Origin: Shewanella oneidensis MR-1
GTDB lineage: Bacteria; Pseudomonadota; Gammaproteobacteria; Enterobacterales; Shewanellaceae
Direction of reading: 5' to 3'
Assembly: GCF_000146165.2 (NCBI RefSeq)
Contig: NC_004347.2
Coordinates: 4,821,029-4,885,028, forward strand
Length of the DNA: 64,000 nucleotides
Shown here: positions 36,395-44,799 of the stretch, piece by piece
Numbering within the stretch: the first letter of the stretch is position 1
Layout: each line of letters begins with the position of its first letter
Translations under genes and position numbers: made by a program
Notes under the pieces: model-generated
What the model saw: only the letters and a program-made list of their open reading frames with translations
What the model was told of the DNA's origin: nothing
Database searches by the model: none

Positions 36395-36560
36395 ATGGAT
36401 TTGTCAGACAACACTTCAGCACCAGTGTAAATGATTAATTTAATTGGTGTTGTGTTTTATTTGTAAATTACAGAACACCATTTTATGTCAAAATATGCTT
36501 TAAATTTGTCAAACTATGGGTTCAGCGACAGCTATATCGATTTAATACTCAGCTTATCAC

Positions 36561-37319
36561 CTACTTCATTGCCGATTTCACATAGACATCGAAGCGGTTT
36601 TTCTTGGTCTCGATAACCATACTGGGCTTAACGCCTGCTAAGTCTTCGGCATAATCGGGGCGCTTAACCACCACACGCTTACTGGCTAACGCCATGGCAG
36701 GGGCGAGCAAACCATCGGCATCGAGGTCCGCACCAACTAAGGTTTGGAATACCCGCATTTCCTTTTTAACCAAAGCTGATTTGTCACGGTGAGGATACAT
36801 TGGGTCGAGATACACGACATCGACCCCTTGCTCCAGTTTAGCGAGTGCTTCTAGGCTAGAACCATGGAAAAGCTGCATCCGCTCACGCATCCAATCGCCA
36901 ATTTCGGCATCTTGATAGGCACGGCGTAGCCCGTCCTCTAACAAGGCCGCCACCACAGGATGGCGCTCCACCATAGTCACTGTGCAACCCAAGCTTGCCA
37001 GCACAAAGGCATCACGCCCCAAACCCGCAGTACCATCAACCACTTTGGGCGTGACGCCCTGCTTTAACCCCACAGCCTTGGCAATTGACTGACCACGACC
37101 GCCACCAAACTTGCGTCTATGGGCAACCGCGCCAGTGACAAAGTCCACCACTATACCATCGAGCTTGGGCTCATCACGGTTATGCAGTGATAAGGTATCT
37201 GATTCAAAACGCAATTCGAAGGTTGCATTCGCATCGTAGACCAGTTGCCAGCGGGCACAAATGTCCACAAGAGTTGGGTATTGCTGATTAAAAAAGACTG
37301 GTATAGGCAAAGGGATCAC
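36561..37319 (-). CDS. rsmJ: 16S rRNA (guanine1516-N2)-methyltransferase RsmJ
   Basis: A 252-residue SAM-dependent methyltransferase starting at GTG 37317-37319. The SAM-binding motif is '[19 protein letters not shown]' (motif I), and the catalytic '[20 protein letters not shown]' includes the DPMYP (NPPY-like) motif. Length and motifs match RsmJ/YhiQ. It methylates G1516 of 16S rRNA in the cytoplasm. It is divergent from rlmJ, another rRNA methyltransferase gene. Confidence 0.94.
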   Translation of the reverse strand: MIPLPIPVFFNQQYPTLVDICARWQLVYDANATFELRFESDTLSLHNRDEPKLDGIVVDFVTGAVAHRRKFGGGRGQSIAKAVGLKQGVTPKVVDGTAGLGRDAFVLASLGCTVTMVERHPVVAALLEDGLRRAYQDAEIGDWMRERMQLFHGSSLEALAKLEQGVDVVYLDPMYPHRDKSALVKKEMRVFQTLVGADLDADGLLAPAMALASKRVVVKRPDYAEDLAGVKPSMVIETKKNRFDVYVKSAMK

Positions 37320-37496
37320 TGTTTAACGGGCAGAAATTATGGCCATTATGCCAAAAGCAAACAGAGCTGAATACTCTCTACATGGCGAATTCAGGGCTGT
37401 GTATAGTGCAGCTAATTTACCCAAAGGGGGATTGCCCCTATAATTGCCCCATCAAATGTGGGTACCTCACCCACACAGCTCACCTTGGAAGATCCC

Positions 37497-38342
37497 ATGT
37501 TAAGTTACCGCCACGGTTATCACGCCGGCAATTATGCCGATGTGTTGAAACACGCAATGTTACTGCAAACCTTGCAGTTAATGCATAAAAAAGACAAACC
37601 TTTGGTGTATATCGACACCCATGCCGGTGCGGGCGGTTATGCGTTAACGGATGAGTTTGCCCAAAAGACGGGTGAGTATCTCGACGGTGTGGCAAAACTG
37701 TGGAACAAGACCGATCTACCCAAATCCCTGCAGGATTATGTCGATGCAGTGCGCCACTTTAACGAAGACAATCCAGAAGAGCTGAACTTCTACCCAGGAT
37801 CACCGGCCTTTATCGATATGGATCTTGGGCCAAAGGATCGTATGGTGCTGCACGAATTACACGGCACCGATCATCTGCTGCTGGACGAATATTTCGAGCA
37901 AGATAAGCAAGTAAAAGTGATTAAGGGCGATGGCTTAAAAGGGCTGATTGCCGCAGTACCGCCGTTAGAGCGCCGCGCACTGGTGCTTGTTGACCCCAGT
38001 TATGAGATTAAAACCGACTATCAAACGGTGGCCGACACGTTAATCAAGGCGCATAAACGCTTTGCCACTGGCGTATTTATGCTTTGGTATCCGGTGGTCA
38101 ACCGCGCGCAAACAGAAGAAATGCTGTCTCGTTTAGCCAATAGTGGCATTAAGCGCCAGTTGCGCATCGAGCAGGCCATAAAGCCCGATTCTAATGAGTT
38201 TGGCATGACAGCCGCAGGTCTGTGGGTGATCAATCCACCGTGGCAACTTGATGAAATCGCTAACGAAATGGTTGATTACTTAGGTAAAACCTTAGGCCAA
38301 GCTGATGGTCATGTCAGCGTAAAATGGGAAGTAGGCGAATAA
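37497..38342 (+). CDS. rlmJ: 23S rRNA (adenine2030-N6)-methyltransferase RlmJ
   Basis: I choose ATG 37497 (MLSYRHGYHAGNYADVLKH) with a GGAAG site; a longer frame from 37458 adds 13 residues not found in the family. This gives 281 residues, the usual length. 'SYRHGYHAGNYADVLKH' is the RlmJ hallmark. The SAM site is 'YIDTHAGAGGYAL', and the catalytic 'VLVDPSYEIKTDY' contains the DPSY motif. It methylates A2030 of 23S rRNA. Confidence 0.95.
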   Translation: MLSYRHGYHAGNYADVLKHAMLLQTLQLMHKKDKPLVYIDTHAGAGGYALTDEFAQKTGEYLDGVAKLWNKTDLPKSLQDYVDAVRHFNEDNPEELNFYPGSPAFIDMDLGPKDRMVLHELHGTDHLLLDEYFEQDKQVKVIKGDGLKGLIAAVPPLERRALVLVDPSYEIKTDYQTVADTLIKAHKRFATGVFMLWYPVVNRAQTEEMLSRLANSGIKRQLRIEQAIKPDSNEFGMTAAGLWVINPPWQLDEIANEMVDYLGKTLGQADGHVSVKWEVGE

Positions 38343-38452
38343 CATCAGCCAGATTGCAATTTAACATTGCGCTATCGCCTAAAGCAGCGAATACCTTATT
38401 TGGCCCGCTGCTTTGTTTTTTTAAAGACCTACATCTTAAGCTGTGGCGAATC

Positions 38453-39172
38453 CTAAACCTTGGTGTCACGGTAACGCTTGAGCAGAATTTGCACCCGTTC
38501 CACATAGGCCTGGGTTTCTGGATAGGGCGGAATGCCATTATATTGGGTCACAGTTGTCGGCCCAGCATTATAGGCCGCGCAGGCCAACGCAATATCCCCA
38601 TTGAACTGTTTTAGCATTTGCGCCAAATACTTACTGCCACCTAAAATATTCTCTTCCGGCAAAAAAGCATTAGTTACTCCCATATCTTTTGCGGTTTCAG
38701 GCATCAGTTGCATCAGCCCCATTGCACCAGCGCGGGACACAGCTCTGGCGTTAAATGCTGATTCTGCATGGATAACTGCACGGATAAGTGCAGGATCTAA
38801 TTGATGTTTATCGGCGGCGCGGCTGATTAAACTATCATAATTACGGGTAAATAACCGAATGCCATTCCAGTCGATATCGGAGTCTGGGCGGCAAGCAAAG
38901 CACTCGTACAGCAAGATCTGATAGTCAGTGCTCGTTGGTGCCTTATCGGTAAAAACTGTGACACCATTGGCCTGTTGATATTGATAAACCTTGAATTTTT
39001 CTTGGCCTTCACTGCTCATGATGCCAGTGTCGGAATAGCGCGCCACAATGCGGGGTTTAGGCTTTGCCTCTTCAGCAAACACGGTTGCAAGACTTCCCCA
39101 AGCCAACAATAAACCCAGCCACAATAGGGCAATCGACTTAAGGTAAATTGGCGGTTGGTGCGCTGCAATCAT
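38453..39172 (-). CDS. SLT-domain lytic transglycosylase
   Basis: A 239-residue exported protein starting at ATG 39170-39172; an in-frame TTG lies one codon earlier. An N-terminal membrane/signal segment (about residues 10-32) is followed by a DUF4124-like stretch ('VTVFTDKAPTSTDYQILLYE'). The transglycosylase domain has its catalytic Glu in 'AVIHAESAFNARAVS', 'GAMGLMQLMPETA', and 'ACAAYNAGPTTV'. It cleaves peptidoglycan with 1,6-anhydro product. Its ATG overlaps the TGA of the DUF3137 gene (TGATG), so the two are translationally coupled. Confidence 0.9.
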   Translation of the reverse strand: MIAAHQPPIYLKSIALLWLGLLLAWGSLATVFAEEAKPKPRIVARYSDTGIMSSEGQEKFKVYQYQQANGVTVFTDKAPTSTDYQILLYECFACRPDSDIDWNGIRLFTRNYDSLISRAADKHQLDPALIRAVIHAESAFNARAVSRAGAMGLMQLMPETAKDMGVTNAFLPEENILGGSKYLAQMLKQFNGDIALACAAYNAGPTTVTQYNGIPPYPETQAYVERVQILLKRYRDTKV

Positions 39173-40209
39173 CAAAGTCCCGTGTATTCGTTTAGTTTAA
39201 GTACTTCAATAATAGCAAAGAGTTGCTTCATCTCACGGTTTAACTGGCTAAATTCTGCAGAAAAGGTTGCCCCGTGGAAAATAGATTGTATTTGGAAATT
39301 CGTTCTGCGATTTGGTAAAAACATAATCAACTTGTTACGAAAAAATGCACATTGAATTGCTCCGTCAAAATGCTTAGCAAGTTCCAGTAAACGTTCCATA
39401 AATGCCGTATTAAGCAAATAGCGAGACTCCACTTGATCCGTTGAAAACACATCAAACTCTTTTTCAAATTGCGGATCTTCAAGTTTGACCCGAACCAGCC
39501 CAGCATGGCTATCAGACAAAAAATTGGCTAAACCACCGCGATCCCTCAGTACCACAGTGTGGCCAACAAAGGCTTTATGGCTACTCAGCTCAACCACTAA
39601 GCCTCTAAACTGATTTTCCGTGCGGGTCACGGTTCTGCGCCGATTGGTACTGGCATCTAGCTCTTCGACTTGCACATTCTTGGTCAGGGTAAGTTCATTG
39701 ACCGTCAACTCGATGCCTTTGTAGTGGCCCTGAATATAATCACCAAAACTGGCTTTATCATAATTTGGCAATACTTTAGCTGCCGAGAGCCGATTCATAT
39801 CGAGGCGCATCTCTCGGTTATAAATAAAATCCTCACCGAAATATTTAAACATCAGCGGATAAATATCCCGCTGAGCCAAATGAGTAAACTCCCGAGTTGG
39901 CGCAAAACTCCACCAACTCAACCCAATTAACGCAAGAAATGGCAAAGGAGGGAAATAGGCTGTGCCGCTGTAAAAACCGATTGCTGTCAACAAAGTCAAC
40001 CCAAGCACTATCATCAAGCTTAAATATAAGCGTTTACGCGCCGCCTTAAGACAGGCCACACGCTTAGTTTCATATTGACGGCTAATGGGTGCTATGTGTT
40101 CTTCATAATATTTTTCGAGTTGAGGCAGTTCATCCAAATCCGCAGACAAGCCCACGTGTCCACGATATGTCCGAATCGGACTACCTAAAATAAATGTAAA
40201 AATATTCAT
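39172..40209 (-). CDS. DUF3137 membrane protein
   Basis: A 345-residue protein with two hydrophobic segments near residues 68-105 ('LYLSLMIVLGLTLLTAIGFY', 'FPPLPFLALIGLSWWSFAP') and a cytoplasmic or peripheral C-terminal domain with 'FRGLVVELSSHKAFVGHTVVL'. DUF3137 proteins are repeatedly encoded next to LemA proteins, as here (49 bp downstream of lemA), but their function is unknown. The gene overlaps the lytic transglycosylase start, giving a three-gene minus-strand operon. Confidence 0.85.
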   Translation of the reverse strand: MNIFTFILGSPIRTYRGHVGLSADLDELPQLEKYYEEHIAPISRQYETKRVACLKAARKRLYLSLMIVLGLTLLTAIGFYSGTAYFPPLPFLALIGLSWWSFAPTREFTHLAQRDIYPLMFKYFGEDFIYNREMRLDMNRLSAAKVLPNYDKASFGDYIQGHYKGIELTVNELTLTKNVQVEELDASTNRRRTVTRTENQFRGLVVELSSHKAFVGHTVVLRDRGGLANFLSDSHAGLVRVKLEDPQFEKEFDVFSTDQVESRYLLNTAFMERLLELAKHFDGAIQCAFFRNKLIMFLPNRRTNFQIQSIFHGATFSAEFSQLNREMKQLFAIIEVLKLNEYTGL

Positions 40210-40258
40210 ATTGATATCATAGTATTGCCAGGTGATAACTCACCCTGCATTGATAAGG

Positions 40259-40825
40259 TTATAAGTAATCGCTCGCATCTATAGGTGCTTTTGCCGCTTC
40301 ACTCACCTCATAAAATGGCATGACTTTTATGCTCGCCATAGAAGCGATAATTGATCCTGGAAATATTTCAACGGCGGTATTTAACTCAGATACTGCGGAA
40401 TTGTAAAAACGACGGGCAGCAGAGATATGGGCTTCGACCTCGTTATAGGTTTGCATCGCTTCGAGCATAGTATTGTCGGACTTCAGCTCGGGATAGTTTT
40501 CAACACTCACCATCAACGCGCCCATTTTGTCATTTAACTGCTCGGCTTGAGCGATATGCGCTTTAATTGCATTGGGGTCGGCTTTATTGTATTGGCGAGT
40601 TAACTGCGTGCGAAGCTCAGTGATTTCTGTCAGTAATGATTTTTCATGATCCATAAATCGCTTAGCGATTTTAAGGATATTGGGCACCAGATCGGCGCGT
40701 TTAGCCAGCTGAACATCGATACCCGACAGTGCCTCAAGGGCGGTATTGCGTTTTTTGACTAGGCTGACGTACCAAAGATAGGTCACGATAAAAATCAGCG
40801 CTAATCCTAATAATAGTTTTTCCAT
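40259..40825 (-). CDS. LemA family protein
   Basis: A 188-residue protein. The N-terminal membrane anchor is residues 2-19 ('LLLGLALIFIVTYLWYV'). The LemA four-helix domain follows: 'VKKRNTALEALSGIDVQLAKR', 'RADLVPNILKIAKRFM', 'YPELKSDNTMLEAMQTYNEV', 'AARRFYNSAVSELNTAVEIF'. LemA proteins are membrane-anchored and of uncertain role, with links to envelope stress and proteolysis. It is the first gene of the lemA-DUF3137-SLT operon. Confidence 0.93.
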   Translation of the reverse strand: MEKLLLGLALIFIVTYLWYVSLVKKRNTALEALSGIDVQLAKRADLVPNILKIAKRFMDHEKSLLTEITELRTQLTRQYNKADPNAIKAHIAQAEQLNDKMGALMVSVENYPELKSDNTMLEAMQTYNEVEAHISAARRFYNSAVSELNTAVEIFPGSIIASMASIKVMPFYEVSEAAKAPIDASDYL

Positions 40826-41023
40826 TTTCCATCCTTAGTTCTTCTTGTTGCTTTTAATGGCTACAGCTAATCATAAATAGGCAAGAATTTCATCTAAAGC
40901 GTTAGCTAATGCAATCTAATATGAGTATTCACCATGCTGGTCAGAGCATCGACTACATTTTTCGTTACAACATGATTGAAATTATTCAGCTTGGATACAG
41001 AAAATCTGAGCTATAGTTAATTT

Positions 41024-41088
41024 GCACAACGTTAGGAGCAAACTTTTTGCTCGTGAATACTGGACTCCTCGTGAGTCCATTTTTTTTT
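41024..41088 (+). ncRNA. Candidate small RNA with two hairpins and an intrinsic terminator
   Basis: In the gap between two minus-strand genes, the plus strand has GAGCAAA-CTT-TTTGCTC (41036-41052). It is followed by TGGACTC-CTCGT-GAGTCCA (41061-41079) and nine T (41080-41088), a complete Rho-independent terminator. A possible promoter is TTGGAT (40991-40996) with TATAGT (41012-41017), whose 15-nt spacing is short. No frame is present. The terminator points away from every annotated gene, so an independent RNA is the simplest reading. The rest of 40826-41291 shows nothing else. Confidence 0.45.
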
Positions 41089-41291
41089 ACCCTAAATCGA
41101 GCCTCATCCCGCTTTAGCCAAACCTTAGGTTCATTTAAAGCTGAACTACCATAGGTTGCAGCCAATTTTTACTTTTACCTTAGCGTTAATCCAACAACTT
41201 GTACGTGAGAGATTCTACTGTTGATGTCAGCTAATTTGAGAGGAATTATCAGGGGATTTCGACGCTCTTTTTAATAGACTCACTTAATGTG

Positions 41292-41612
41292 CTAGTCGTA
41301 TAACCATTCCATTAAAAAGCTACAAATTAGCAAGAAAACTCCAAGGTTAAACACTAAAGTCTGCAATTTTGCCTTAGGTGATTTATCGTCGGCTTGGGTC
41401 ATGACCTGGTTTAGCGGAGTAAAAAACATATTGGGTTCGAGCCCCATGCCAATAAAAAATACCGCCACGGCAAGACTGCGGGTGAGCTCAGGGACGATAA
41501 GCTGCTCAAGATAAAACTCATAGGCACCATAGGCTAAAATGCCAATAGCGATACCATGGCAAATCATCGCCACGATAAGTTGCTTAGTGATAAGACTGCT
41601 CACCGATGACAC
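41292..41612 (-). CDS. Small hypothetical membrane protein
   Basis: A 106-residue protein with three hydrophobic segments (about residues 9-32, 45-60 and 85-104: 'LIVAMICHGIAIGILAYGAY', 'SLAVAVFFIGMGLEP', 'LVFNLGVFLLICSFLMEWLY'). No family is recognised. It is 33 bp downstream of the broken two-TM protein gene on the same strand and is probably co-transcribed with it. Confidence 0.65.
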   Translation of the reverse strand: MSSVSSLITKQLIVAMICHGIAIGILAYGAYEFYLEQLIVPELTRSLAVAVFFIGMGLEPNMFFTPLNQVMTQADDKSPKAKLQTLVFNLGVFLLICSFLMEWLYD

Positions 41613-41644
41613 TATGTTGCTCCTAAGCCAACGCTATGCATTGA

Positions 41645-41926
41645 TTATGGACGAGATTTGCCGCGCAGTTTATCTCTTCTGTGATTTAACTGCATCCATA
41701 TCGTCCAGCCAAATAGCACGCCACATGCGGGATAAATATACAGCGCGACTTTTAACGCCTGTCAAAATGGTATCTCTGAGGTGAAGTATTGGAACCCTGC
41801 CACTAAAAGTGAAGTCATACTCCCCCAATACAGTACGCCAATCACCAAGATAAAGTACCATTTACCCTTCGCGAGGGACTTCTCTAATTGGATCAGCGTA
41901 TCGGACTGAAACTCTTGTATAGACAT
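41645..41926 (-). pseudogene. Two-TM small membrane protein gene with an in-frame TGA
   Basis: From ATG 41924-41926, with an AGGAG site, the frame encodes 'MSIQEFQSDTLIQLEKSLAK' and a first membrane helix, then meets TGA at 41762-41764. The same frame continues 38 codons through a second helix ('ALKVALYIYPACGVLFGWTI') and a basic tail to TAA at 41645. A single TGG-to-TGA change would restore a 93-residue protein (...IPF-W-QAL...). The truncated product has 54 residues. Function is unknown. Confidence 0.65.
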
Positions 41927-42188
41927 CACCTTACTCCTGTTAGTTATCGTCATTAATCAATATGCCGAATTTAACTAAGCCAAGCTATCCATCTTAGTAA
42001 TGAGAATGAAAAACCACTCACTTGCTTAGGAGCGAACTGGCATTGGGATTTGAAGACTAAACAGATACATAGCAACATGCTCCGAAAGAAATCTTCACGC
42101 TAGTTGAGAGACTAGGCAAGTCATGAACCCACACCGCGGGAATATGCGCCGCAAAACGCCATTCTTCACAAAACTCAGATATAAAAAA
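41927..42188. other. Gap without a gene
   Basis: Between the broken small membrane gene and cytochrome c4. I see no supported frame or repeat before the terminator at 42189. Confidence 0.4.
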
Positions 42189-42214
42189 TCAGCCGCAACT
42201 TATGTTGCGGCTGA
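42189..42214 (-). terminator. Terminator of the cytochrome c4 gene
   Basis: TCAGCCGCAAC / GTTGCGGCTGA is a strong hairpin followed on the minus strand by TTTTTTAT, 84 bp after the cytochrome stop. Confidence 0.85.
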
Positions 42215-42297
42215 CGATGAGGCGACTGCAAGACGGTGCAAACAAACTAAACCATCAGCAATATGATAACGCCACTTTTTACGTTTTAAGCTGAGCC

Positions 42298-42921
42298 TTA
42301 TTTCAGGCTAGCGAGATATTTAGATAATGCATCAATATCGCTGTCATTTAACTTTTTGGCGACGTCTTGCATCATGCCGTTTAGGTCGTTATGACGGCCT
42401 GCATCACGGAATTTAGTCAGTTGGAGCTTGATATAGTTTGCGTGTTGGCCAGCCAATGCAGGGAAACCAGCTGACTCAGCACCTTTACCATCTGGGCCAT
42501 GACATGCCATACAAGCTGTAATCCCACGAGAAACATCGCCGCCTTTATAAAGTTTTGCGCCTAACTCAGGAACGTCTTTGACTTCAGCGACTTGGATTTT
42601 TTGAGTCGAAAAATATGCTGAAATGTCGAGAATATCCTGATCACTAAGAGGCATTGCCATACCACTCATGATAGGATCCATACGACCATCTTTACCGCCA
42701 GATTGGGCAGCACTGCGGAAATCATGTATTTGCTTTTGGAGGTATGTGGCATGTTGGCCCGCAAGCTTAGGGTACATATCGATCATACTGTTACCGTCCA
42801 TACCGTGGCAGGCAGAACAAACGATAATTTTAGTTTTTCCCGCTTCAGCATTACCTTCTGCAATCGCAGGTGAAGATATGGCGGCAACTACAACAGACAG
42901 CGCAAGAGCTAACTTTTTCAT
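42298..42921 (-). CDS. Diheme cytochrome c4
   Basis: A 207-residue periplasmic protein. The signal peptide is residues 1-21 (ending 'SSPAIA'). Two class-I heme domains are visible with CxxCH sites 'VCSACHG' (about residue 35) and 'ACMACHG' (about residue 137), each followed by 'YPKLAGQHATYLQ' / 'FPALAGQHANYIK' and axial-Met regions ('PIMSGMAMPLSD'; 'MMQDVAKKL'). This is cytochrome c4, an electron carrier to terminal oxidases. It is divergent from engB, as in other Shewanella. Confidence 0.93.
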   Translation of the reverse strand: MKKLALALSVVVAAISSPAIAEGNAEAGKTKIIVCSACHGMDGNSMIDMYPKLAGQHATYLQKQIHDFRSAAQSGGKDGRMDPIMSGMAMPLSDQDILDISAYFSTQKIQVAEVKDVPELGAKLYKGGDVSRGITACMACHGPDGKGAESAGFPALAGQHANYIKLQLTKFRDAGRHNDLNGMMQDVAKKLNDSDIDALSKYLASLK

Positions 42922-43090
42922 GGCGTTCCAACTTCTGGTTAAGATTATTATCCTGAGCTTACTAGGGTGACCCGCAAGCGTGGTAAAATATGGTTAATGT
43001 GATCGGGGTAATATTTTACACGAAAACGTGGAAAAGTAAGCAATTCTTCATAAATTATGGTATTGCGCAGTAAATATATTGGAGTAAATA

Positions 43091-43750
43091 GTGACTGAAT
43101 CTCATATAGATTTTCGCAGGGCGAAGTTTTTAATCAGTGCACCAGACATTGCACATTTGGATCAATATCTGCCCGGCGACGTTGGTGTTGAGATTGCTTT
43201 TGCTGGCCGCTCCAATGCCGGAAAATCGAGTGCTCTCAATGCATTAACTGAGCAAAAAAACTTGGCTCGTACCAGTAAAACCCCTGGACGAACCCAGCTT
43301 ATTAACGTGTTTGAACTCGATGCACAGCGCAGATTAGTCGATTTACCAGGGTATGGTTTTGCCCAGGTACCGTTAGCCATGAAGATGAAGTGGCAACAAT
43401 CCCTAGCAGAGTATTTGCAAAAGCGTGCTTGCTTAAGTGGCGTTGTAGTTTTGATGGATATCCGTCATCCCTTAAAAGATCTGGATATGCAGATGATTGA
43501 ATGGGCTGTTGCGAGTGAAATCCCAGTGTTAGCCCTGTTGACCAAGTCGGATAAACTGGCTCAAAGCGCGAAGATGAAAACCGTTAACGAAGTTCGCAAA
43601 GCCCTCGCAGAGTTTGGCGATTGGGTACAAGTCGAGTCTTTTTCAGCCCTTAAAGGCACGGGGAAACCTAAAGTATTGAGCATCTTAAATGAATGGTGCC
43701 ATCCACAATGGCTGGCCAATGAGTTAGAGAATCAAGATAACGCCGAGTAA
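43091..43750 (+). CDS. engB: Ribosome-biogenesis GTP-binding protein EngB (YihA/YsxC)
   Basis: A 219-residue GTPase starting at GTG 43091 behind GGAG. G1 is '[16 protein letters not shown]', G2 Thr is in '[12 protein letters not shown]', G3 is '[12 protein letters not shown]', G4 'LLTKSDKL', and G5 is near 'SFSALKGTG'. It is needed for 50S ribosome assembly. Its neighbours, spf and polA on the other strand, are the same as in enterics. Confidence 0.96.
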
Positions 43751-43761
43751 GCCTCTCTTTT

Positions 43762-43796
43762 ACATGGTCGAATGCTCTAAACACATTCGGCCATGT
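43762..43796 (+). terminator. Hairpin after engB
   Basis: ACATGGTCGAATG / CATTCGGCCATGT is a 13-bp stem with one mismatch, followed by TTTCCC, 11 bp after the engB stop. The T-run is short. Confidence 0.6.
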
Positions 43797-44115
43797 TTCC
43801 CGCTCTATCCCCGTTATAACTCCCTCTAACACTTGCCAATCCTTAAATTTCAGGCAAAAAAATAGCCGATAACAATAGTCACCGGCCAAAATTATAGCTC
43901 TTTTGGGGAGAAGCTAAATTCAACAAGACTCAAGCACCATCAAATTACCTTCAATGGTTCTCAATGAAGACAGCATACATCGAATTTACCTCTTATTAAA
44001 GTAAATACTCTAAAATTTATCAATCTTAGTTTAATTGTTGAAGTCAATATACTCTCCAACATGAGTTTGCAAAGGATCAACGCCATTTAGGACGGTCAGT
44101 GACTGAAAAAAGAGC

Positions 44116-44222
44116 AAAAAAAAAGCCCCAGCAAACAAGTTGCTGGGGCGCCAGAATTTGGCTCGTCACTATATGTGAAATAAAGGTCTGAAAGATAGAA
44201 CATCTTAACCTCTGTACCCTAC
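44116..44222 (-). ncRNA. spf: Spot 42 regulatory RNA
   Basis: On the minus strand the transcript would start GTAGGGTACAGAGG at 44222 and continue with AGATGTTCTATCTTTCAGAC, the highly conserved 5' region of Spot 42. It ends in GCCCCAGC-AACTTGTT-TGCTGGGGC followed by nine T. TATTAT a few bases upstream of 44222 is the -10. As in E. coli it lies between polA and engB, downstream of polA on the polA strand. In enterics Spot 42 is an Hfq-dependent regulator of carbon metabolism and is repressed by CRP-cAMP; the Shewanella target set may differ. Confidence 0.95.
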
Positions 44223-44733
44223 GCAGAGAATAATACGCCATTTATCTTTAAATGGAAAACAGTTTTTTTGAAAAAGTGATAATTGTGTGCGGAAGATCTC
44301 AACTTGTAGGTGAAAAAAGCAACTGCGTTTGATCTACAACTTTCTAAAAACAACTTTAAGCTACTGATTTAACTCATTTGAATGTATTTTTAGTACAGAA
44401 CTGATCAATTTTTCTGATTTAATGTTTTTACTCTATTGAGGTGATTGTTCCTAGTTGTGTCCTTCAGAGAACGATTGTTTAGTATGATTTGCTGATGTCA
44501 ATCTGCACACACTGCTGTAAAGCTAAGCCAAAACTGCAGGCAAAATTAGATGATGGGGAGATGATGGGTAACTTTATGCTTATTCAAGGTGCAATCTATC
44601 TAGTGTGCGAGATCATGGCTCGATGAGCATGATTAATTGGGCATTTATAAAATAACCGAATCCGTTTAGGTTATTGTTTTACCGACTCTTTGTTATTGTT
44701 GTTAGCGTTATCTCTTTCCACATCAAAAACAAC
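44223..44733. other. Gap holding the spf promoter
   Basis: The first ~60 bp carry the Spot 42 promoter (minus strand). The remaining ~450 bp up to the polA terminator are AT-rich and show no supported frame, RNA fold or repeat. Confidence 0.4.
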
Positions 44734-44760
44734 AAGGCCCATCGGTCAAAGATAGGCCTT
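44734..44760 (-). terminator. Probable polA terminator
   Basis: AAGGCC (44734-44739) pairs with GGCCTT (44755-44760). The minus strand continues with TGTTGTTTTTG. It lies 40 bp after the polA stop. Confidence 0.6.
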
Positions 44761-44799
44761 AGCGTGAGCTAAAAATTTAAGCGACTAGGCACTTAAATT

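Noticed and set aside
35106..41764. The two in-frame TGA codons read as selenocysteine or recoded codons
   Set aside because: No stem-loop of the selenocysteine type was seen downstream, the affected sites are not redox motifs, and normal genes here use TGA as a stop.
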